Assembly (NCBI GenBank): GCA_036015235.1
Contig: CP107926.1
Coordinates: forward strand, 6,261,501-6,325,500
Length of the DNA stretch: 64,000 bases
Direction of reading: 5' to 3'
Source of the DNA: Streptomyces sp. NBC_00433
GTDB lineage: Bacteria > Actinomycetota > Actinomycetes > Streptomycetales > Streptomycetaceae
Shown: in pieces, positions 60,147 through 64,000 of the stretch
How the letters are laid out: each line of letters begins with the position of its first letter
How positions within the stretch are numbered: position 1 is the first letter of the stretch
Notes under the pieces: model-generated
Told to the model about the DNA's origin: nothing
The model's input: the letters and a program-made list of their open reading frames with translations, nothing else
The model's database searches: none
Position numbers and translations under genes: made by a program

Positions 60147-61121
60147 ATGACGATCACCGCCACCGCGCCGCGAGCTGCCGCCTACCGTGGCAGATTGCGC
60201 TGGTGGACCGAGCTGCCGCTTATCGCCGTGGTCTACGGGCTGTACTCGGCCGCGAGACTCATGGTGCGCGGCGATGTGGACGACGCGGTCGAACACGGCG
60301 CTGACATCCTGCACTTCGAGCAGCTGACCCACCTCGACCCCGAGCGCTGGTTCAACCAGCTCTTCACCCAGCACGCCTTCCTCGGCGTGCCCGCGGACTT
60401 CGCCTACGCGTCGCTGCACTACGTGGTCACCCCGTCGATCCTGGTCTGGCTCTGGCTCCGCCGCCCCACGCACTACCGGCTGGCCCGCACCTGGCTGCTC
60501 ATCTCCACCCTGATCGGCCTGATCGGCTTCACCCTCGTCCCGACCGCCCCGCCGCGCCTGCTGCCCGGCGCGCACGGCTTCATGGACACGATGGCGCAGT
60601 ACGGCTCCTACGGCTGGTGGGGCACCGACGCGAGCGCCCCCCGCGGCCTGGGCCACCTCACCAACCAGTACGCGGCCATGCCCAGCCTCCACGTCGGCTG
60701 GTCCCTGTGGTGCGGCATCATGCTCTTCCGTTACGGCCGCCACCGCGTCGTCCGCGCACTCGGCGTCCTCTACCCGCTGACCACCGCCCTGGTGGTCATG
60801 GGCACCGCCAACCACTACCTGATGGACGCGGCGGCCGGTGTCGCCACGATGGGCGTCGGCTTCCTCCTGGCCCGCCCCGCCCTGCGCCTCGTCGACCGCG
60901 CCCACCTCAAGATCCGCGGCCGGTTCGCCCCGCAGCAGTCCGTCACGGTCGCCACGAGCGGCACCCCCGCCACCCAGCCCCTCGACCTGATGAAGCCCGC
61001 AGAAGCCGCCGACCCCAGGAAGGTGCCGTCCCCCCGGTCGGTGCCGGTGGGGCCAGACGGCCCGGAGGCGGGCGACGGCAGCGAAGCCGCTGGGCGCGGC
61101 GAGCGCAGCCGGATGTCCTAA
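60147..61121 (+). CDS. PAP2-superfamily membrane phosphatase
   Basis: 324-residue membrane enzyme with about six helices. The phosphatase motifs are C1-like TAPPRLLPGAHGF, C2 MPSLHVGWSLW and C3 TANHYLMDAAAG. This arrangement belongs to the inositolphosphorylceramide-synthase-like (AUR1-type) PAP2 group, which in actinomycetes probably handles lipid or isoprenoid phosphates. Residues 265-324 form a charged, Gly/Pro-rich cytoplasmic tail. The stop codon is followed immediately by the left end of a MITE-like element. Confidence 0.9.
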   Translation: MTITATAPRAAAYRGRLRWWTELPLIAVVYGLYSAARLMVRGDVDDAVEHGADILHFEQLTHLDPERWFNQLFTQHAFLGVPADFAYASLHYVVTPSILVWLWLRRPTHYRLARTWLLISTLIGLIGFTLVPTAPPRLLPGAHGFMDTMAQYGSYGWWGTDASAPRGLGHLTNQYAAMPSLHVGWSLWCGIMLFRYGRHRVVRALGVLYPLTTALVVMGTANHYLMDAAAGVATMGVGFLLARPALRLVDRAHLKIRGRFAPQQSVTVATSGTPATQPLDLMKPAEAADPRKVPSPRSVPVGPDGPEAGDGSEAAGRGERSRMS

Positions 61122-61334
61122 GGTCTGTCGTTCGGATCTCCGCGGCGTCGCGGTGTCCGGCACGCACATCTGCCCCCTGCCTTCGGCGGGAGGTGCCCCC
61201 AGCGTTGTCGTCGGTCGACGACTCCCCCTGTCCTGACGGCCGGGAGGCGCCCCCACCGCGTCGCCTCCTTCCTCCGCCTTGCAGCCGCACGCACCGGACA
61301 CCGCTCCTTCCTCAAGGAGATCCAAACGACAGGC
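61122..61334. mobile_element. MITE-like element with terminal inverted repeats
   Basis: A 213-bp non-coding block bounded by 20-bp inverted repeats that match at 18 of 20 positions (GGTCTGTCGTTCGGATCTCC at 61122-61141; GGAGATCCAAACGACAGGCC at 61315-61334). An inner pair, GCGGTGTCCGG (about 61151) and CCGGACACCGC (about 61293), is perfect. TIRs of this type are common among streptomycete IS5-like elements. Flanks TAA and TGA could be diverged TNA target duplications. No transposase is inside, so it would be non-autonomous. It abuts the PAP2 stop. The following 282 bases to the nuclease gene hold no feature I can support. Confidence 0.65.
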
Positions 61335-61616
61335 CCTGACTCCAGCTCCAGGGCGACTGTCCGCCGCCGGGTGCCGTGTCCCGGCAGGTCCCTCGGCCGC
61401 TGTCCGGCGGCGGGCGCCGTCCGGCGGGCCCCTGGGGGGCTGTCGCGGTTGCCGTCCGGCGGGTGCCTGCGGCCGCTGACCCAGCGGGGTGAGCGGTGCC
61501 AGGTGTCTTCGGCGGGTTCTCCAGCGGTGCCGTACGGGCGCGTACGCGGCGGAGTTCGTGCCTCGGGCTGGGGTGGGTGCGGGGGGATGTCGTATGCGGG
61601 TGCCACACTTTCGCGG

Positions 61617-62693
61617 GTGAGAACTGTGCACCACACGCTGCGGGAGCGGCTGGCCGTTCTGCGCGGGCCCGACGTCGCGCCCCGACCGCTCGACGCGCGC
61701 GCACTGGCCGCGCTCGCCGCGAACCCCGGCTGCCGGCGCCGCGCCCTGCTCGACGCCGCCGGCGTCGACAAGGGCGCGGTCGCCGAGGCGCTGGGAGCGC
61801 CGGCCCGTTTCGGCCAGTCCCGGTTCGCCTTCTCCCGCGGCCACGCCTTCGAGGCCAGGGTCAAAGCAGGCGGCTGCGCCGAGCTGCTGCGGCTGCTGGG
61901 CGCCGACGGGGCGCACGCGGAGGTCCCCGACCTCGGCGCGGCGGGCCCCGAGGGGCGGGCCGCCCGCACCAAGCTGGCCCTGGCCGAAGCCAGGCCCGGG
62001 TCCTGGATCCTGCTCGACCACCCGCTGCTGGCCCTTGAGGTCGCCGGCTCCACGGTCTTCCTCGAACCCGACGCGGTCGCCGTCGCCCCCGACGGCGCCT
62101 GGACCGTCGCCGAGATCAAGTCCTTCCCCATCCTGGACGGCGGCGCCGACGCCATGAAGGTCGGCGCGGCCGCCCGGCAGGCGGCGGTCTACGTCCTGGC
62201 CCTCGACGCGATCGAACCGGGCCGCACCCGCACCGACGTGCTCCTGGTCTGCCCCAAGGACTTCTCCAACCTGCCCACCGCGGAGTGGGTCGACGTCCGC
62301 AGGCAGCTCGCCGTCACCCGGCGCCAGCTCGCCCGGCTCACCCGCATCGACGAGATCGCCGCGGCGCTCCCCGAGGGCACCACCTTCGACGTGGCCCGGC
62401 CCCGCCCCGACCTCACCGCCGCGGTGGAATCCGTCCCGGCCGCCTACGCCCCCGAGTGCCTCGCCAGCTGCGAGCTGGCCTTCCACTGCCGTGACCGTGC
62501 GCGCGCGGCCGACTCCGTCGACGCGCTGGGCCGGGGTCTGCGGTCTGACCTCGGCGCGCTCACCACGGTCACCGCGGTCCTGTCCGCGGCCGCTTCCGCC
62601 CCCTGCGGCGTTGACGACGACCCCGCGGTCAGCGCGCTTCGCCGTGCGGCGGCGCTCCGAGCCGAAGCGCTCCGCGCGGACCCCGCGTCGTGA
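61617..62693 (+). CDS. Predicted Cas4/RecB-like PD-(D/E)XK nuclease with Fe-S cysteines
   Basis: 358-residue protein of unknown role. A PD-(D/E)XK core is visible: D152 in LEPDAVAV, E166-I-K168 in VAEIKSFP, and the RecB-type motif Q188-x3-Y192 in RQAAVYVLAL. Cys39 (NPGCRRRALL) lies ahead of the core and C281, C285, C291 (PECLASCELAFHC) after it, the order of the 4Fe-4S ligands in Cas4 and AddB. FSRGHAFEARV may be motif I. The GTG 61617 start is provisional; ATG 61587 is possible. The core residues are complete, so it could be active. It is not near cas genes. The partner gene at 63304 is separated by a repeat cluster. The nuclease is inferred from motifs only. Confidence 0.7.
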   Translation: MRTVHHTLRERLAVLRGPDVAPRPLDARALAALAANPGCRRRALLDAAGVDKGAVAEALGAPARFGQSRFAFSRGHAFEARVKAGGCAELLRLLGADGAHAEVPDLGAAGPEGRAARTKLALAEARPGSWILLDHPLLALEVAGSTVFLEPDAVAVAPDGAWTVAEIKSFPILDGGADAMKVGAAARQAAVYVLALDAIEPGRTRTDVLLVCPKDFSNLPTAEWVDVRRQLAVTRRQLARLTRIDEIAAALPEGTTFDVARPRPDLTAAVESVPAAYAPECLASCELAFHCRDRARAADSVDALGRGLRSDLGALTTVTAVLSAAASAPCGVDDDPAVSALRRAAALRAEALRADPAS

Positions 62694-63303
62694 CCCGCCG
62701 CCCCGCTCCCGGCCCTCGGAGTTCCGCGCGGTTCCCCGCGCCCCTGGGCGGGTGCCCCTTGCGGTGCGCCGCTTGCCCGCGGCGCCGTCGTGGTCGCGCG
62801 CGCAGTTCCCCGCGCCCCCAGGTGGGTGCCTCTTGCGGTGCGTCGCTTGCCTGCGGCCCGATGGGGGCTTGTCGCGCGGTTCCTCGCGCCCCTGGGTGGG
62901 TGCCTCGTTTTGTCGCGTTCACAGTCGCGGTGCGTCGTGGCGGGGCGCGCAGTTCCCCGCGCCCCTTCGGGCTCGCGTCTCCCGCCGTCAGGCGCTGGTC
63001 CCTGCCAGGGGCTCCGCGCGCAGGAGGGCAAGCGTTTTTCAGGGGCGCGGGGAACTGCGCGCCCCGCCGAAGAGGCGGGAGAGAAAGCAACGCCACCGCA
63101 AGTGGCAACCACCTGGGGGCGCGGGGAACCGCGCGACAAGCCCCCACGCAGCCGCAGGCAGGCGGCGCCACCGCAGGGGGCACCCACCTGGGGGCGCGGG
63201 GAACCGCGCGCGCGACCATGAACCCGCCGGTGGTCCGGCGACCGCAGAGGTACCCGCAAAGGGGCGGCACCGTACCGCAAGGGCACCCGCTTGGCGGTGT
63301 CGC
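62694..63303. repeat. Dispersed intergenic repeat cluster
   Basis: 610 bases with at least seven copies of the repeat. Plus-orientation cores occur near 62726, 62802, 62875 and 62948, and opposite ones near 63040, 63115 and 63194. The module TTGCGGTGG (and CCACCGCAAGTGG) and CCCGCC...GGCGGG recur between cores. The two orientations meet near 62990, so the whole block could fold into a large stem. No gene is supported here. Confidence 0.75.
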
Positions 63304-64000
63304 GTGACGTTGATGAATGTGCTGGCCCGTGCGGAGGCCGTGGCCCGCGGGCGGGCCGTGCCCGCCGCGACGGTGCGGCACCGGTGGCTCGCCGAGAAAC
63401 CCCTCGTGTTCGTGCCGCTGACCACCGCGGGTGAGGCCGGCGCCCCGCTCGGGGCGATGCTCGGCACCGAGCGAACCGCCCCGACCGTCCTCGTGGTGCC
63501 GCAGCCGCTCGACCGCACCCAGCGCTTCGACTTCTTCGCGGGCCTGGCCGCGGCGATCCTCCCGGTGGTCGAGGGGTACGCCGACGACGTCGAGACGGAG
63601 CCGGCCACCCGCAACCGGGAGGAGACGGAGGTCTGCGCCGACGCCCCGCAGGTGATCGTGCCGAACAGCGCGGCGCTGGAGTACGTACGGCTGCTCGGCC
63701 GGTCCACCCGCTATCTGCGGACGGTCGAGGACCCGGAGGCCCCGCACCCGGTGCCGGTTCCTGTGCCGCTGCTGGGGCGCTGGCTCACGCACTGGGCCGA
63801 GCGGGCGCGTACGCCCGGCAGTGCGCTGCTGGTCGCGATGACGGACCTGCTGACGCGGCACTGGGCCACCGGCCAGAGCGCGATGGAGGACCAGCACCTG
63901 GGTGGGCTGCTGGGCTGGATCGACCCGCCGCCGGGGATGGACGGGCCGGCCGCGGCGGCCCGCGCGCAGACCGGGCGCGACCGGTACGGGCTGCTGTTGA
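63304..64000 (+). CDS. Unrecognised protein (3' end outside window)
   Basis: The frame is open from GTG 63304 to the last base, giving at least 232 codons with no stop. It reads MNVLARAEAVARGRAVPAATVRHRWLAEKP, then PLGAMLGTERTAPTVLVVPQPLDRTQRFDFFAGLAAAILPVVE, LLGRSTRYLRTVEDPEA and LLVAMTDLLTRHWATGQSAMEDQHLGG. The high third-position GC shows it is coding. ATG 63313 is an alternative start. I recognise no domain in the visible part: no Walker motif, metal site or membrane helix. Its association with the nuclease gene, if conserved, would be informative. Confidence 0.8.
   Translation, partial: MTLMNVLARAEAVARGRAVPAATVRHRWLAEKPLVFVPLTTAGEAGAPLGAMLGTERTAPTVLVVPQPLDRTQRFDFFAGLAAAILPVVEGYADDVETEPATRNREETEVCADAPQVIVPNSAALEYVRLLGRSTRYLRTVEDPEAPHPVPVPVPLLGRWLTHWAERARTPGSALLVAMTDLLTRHWATGQSAMEDQHLGGLLGWIDPPPGMDGPAAAARAQTGRDRYGLLL

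Noticed and set aside
62694..63303. CRISPR-like array or short coding genes in the repeat cluster
   Set aside because: The repeats are not regularly spaced, occur in both orientations and vary; ORFs here are translations of the repeats.

Overview
This 64 kb window is high-GC chromosomal DNA with many GTG starts, strong third-position GC bias and a large secretome. It comes from a Streptomyces-like actinomycete (family Streptomycetaceae). The evidence is an SsgA-family sporulation protein, DasR-type operators at N-acetylglucosamine PTS genes and a GH18 chitinase, an ANTAR regulator, a SpoIIE phosphatase, a class F sortase, and a gene order that resembles, from memory, the ssgG-pncB-clpS-cysM-nagE-rph-rdgB part of the S. 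coelicolor core. No prophage, biosynthetic cluster or CRISPR array is visible. Most of the window is ordinary core genome; the interest lies in regulatory sites, small insertions and intergenic repeats.

Layout. 0-7.4 kb: 3' part of a GlcD-like FAD oxidase, an SsgA-like protein, two RDD membrane proteins separated by an inverted intergenic repeat, and a secreted M6 metalloprotease. 7.4-22.2 kb: an old actinobacterial block (pncA/pncB, clpS, DUF2017, an amino-acid permease, a Mec-type JAMM protease, a leader peptide, a CysO-like sulfur carrier, cysM, an MBL-fold hydrolase, rph, rdgB) that parallels M. tuberculosis Rv1330c-Rv1341. It is interrupted by the GlcNAc PTS genes nagE2/nagE1/nagF with DasR sites and by a Phd/RelE-type toxin-antitoxin pair. 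tRNA-Leu(UAG), overlapped by an HNH gene, follows, then bcp, DUF3618 and a GroES-like protein.

22.2-41 kb: a bifunctional penicillin-binding protein, a three-gene ABC-2 exporter, a GNAT protein, a MerR/oxidoreductase pair, an alanine-dehydrogenase-like enzyme, a class V aminotransferase, DUF445, an FAH-family protein, a divergent ROK repressor/Gfo-Idh-MocA unit around a near-perfect palindrome, NagD-like HAD, and a surface protein with its own class F sortase. 41-53 kb: GAF-ANTAR regulator, a two-domain FAD/Fe-S dehydrogenase, SpoIIE phosphatase, a secreted M1 aminopeptidase, a pentapeptide-repeat protein, tRNA-Lys(CUU), IclR and luciferase-like genes, and a GH18 chitinase with a CBM and DasR-like sites.

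53-64 kb: GGDEF-EAL protein, two tandem secreted M6-type proteases, OsmC, a histidine phosphatase, a TetR/PAP2 divergent pair, a MITE-like element, a Cas4/RecB-like nuclease with four candidate Fe-S cysteines, and an unrecognised protein cut by the window end. Five intergenic clusters (about 3.1, 35.1, 40.4, 44.8 and 62.7 kb) carry one repeat family with the core CGCGCAGTTCCCCGCGCCCC in both orientations. The most novel candidates are the Fe-S nuclease with its unknown neighbour, the sortase with its non-canonical LLVTG substrate, the MITE-like element, and the repeat family with its nested hairpin.
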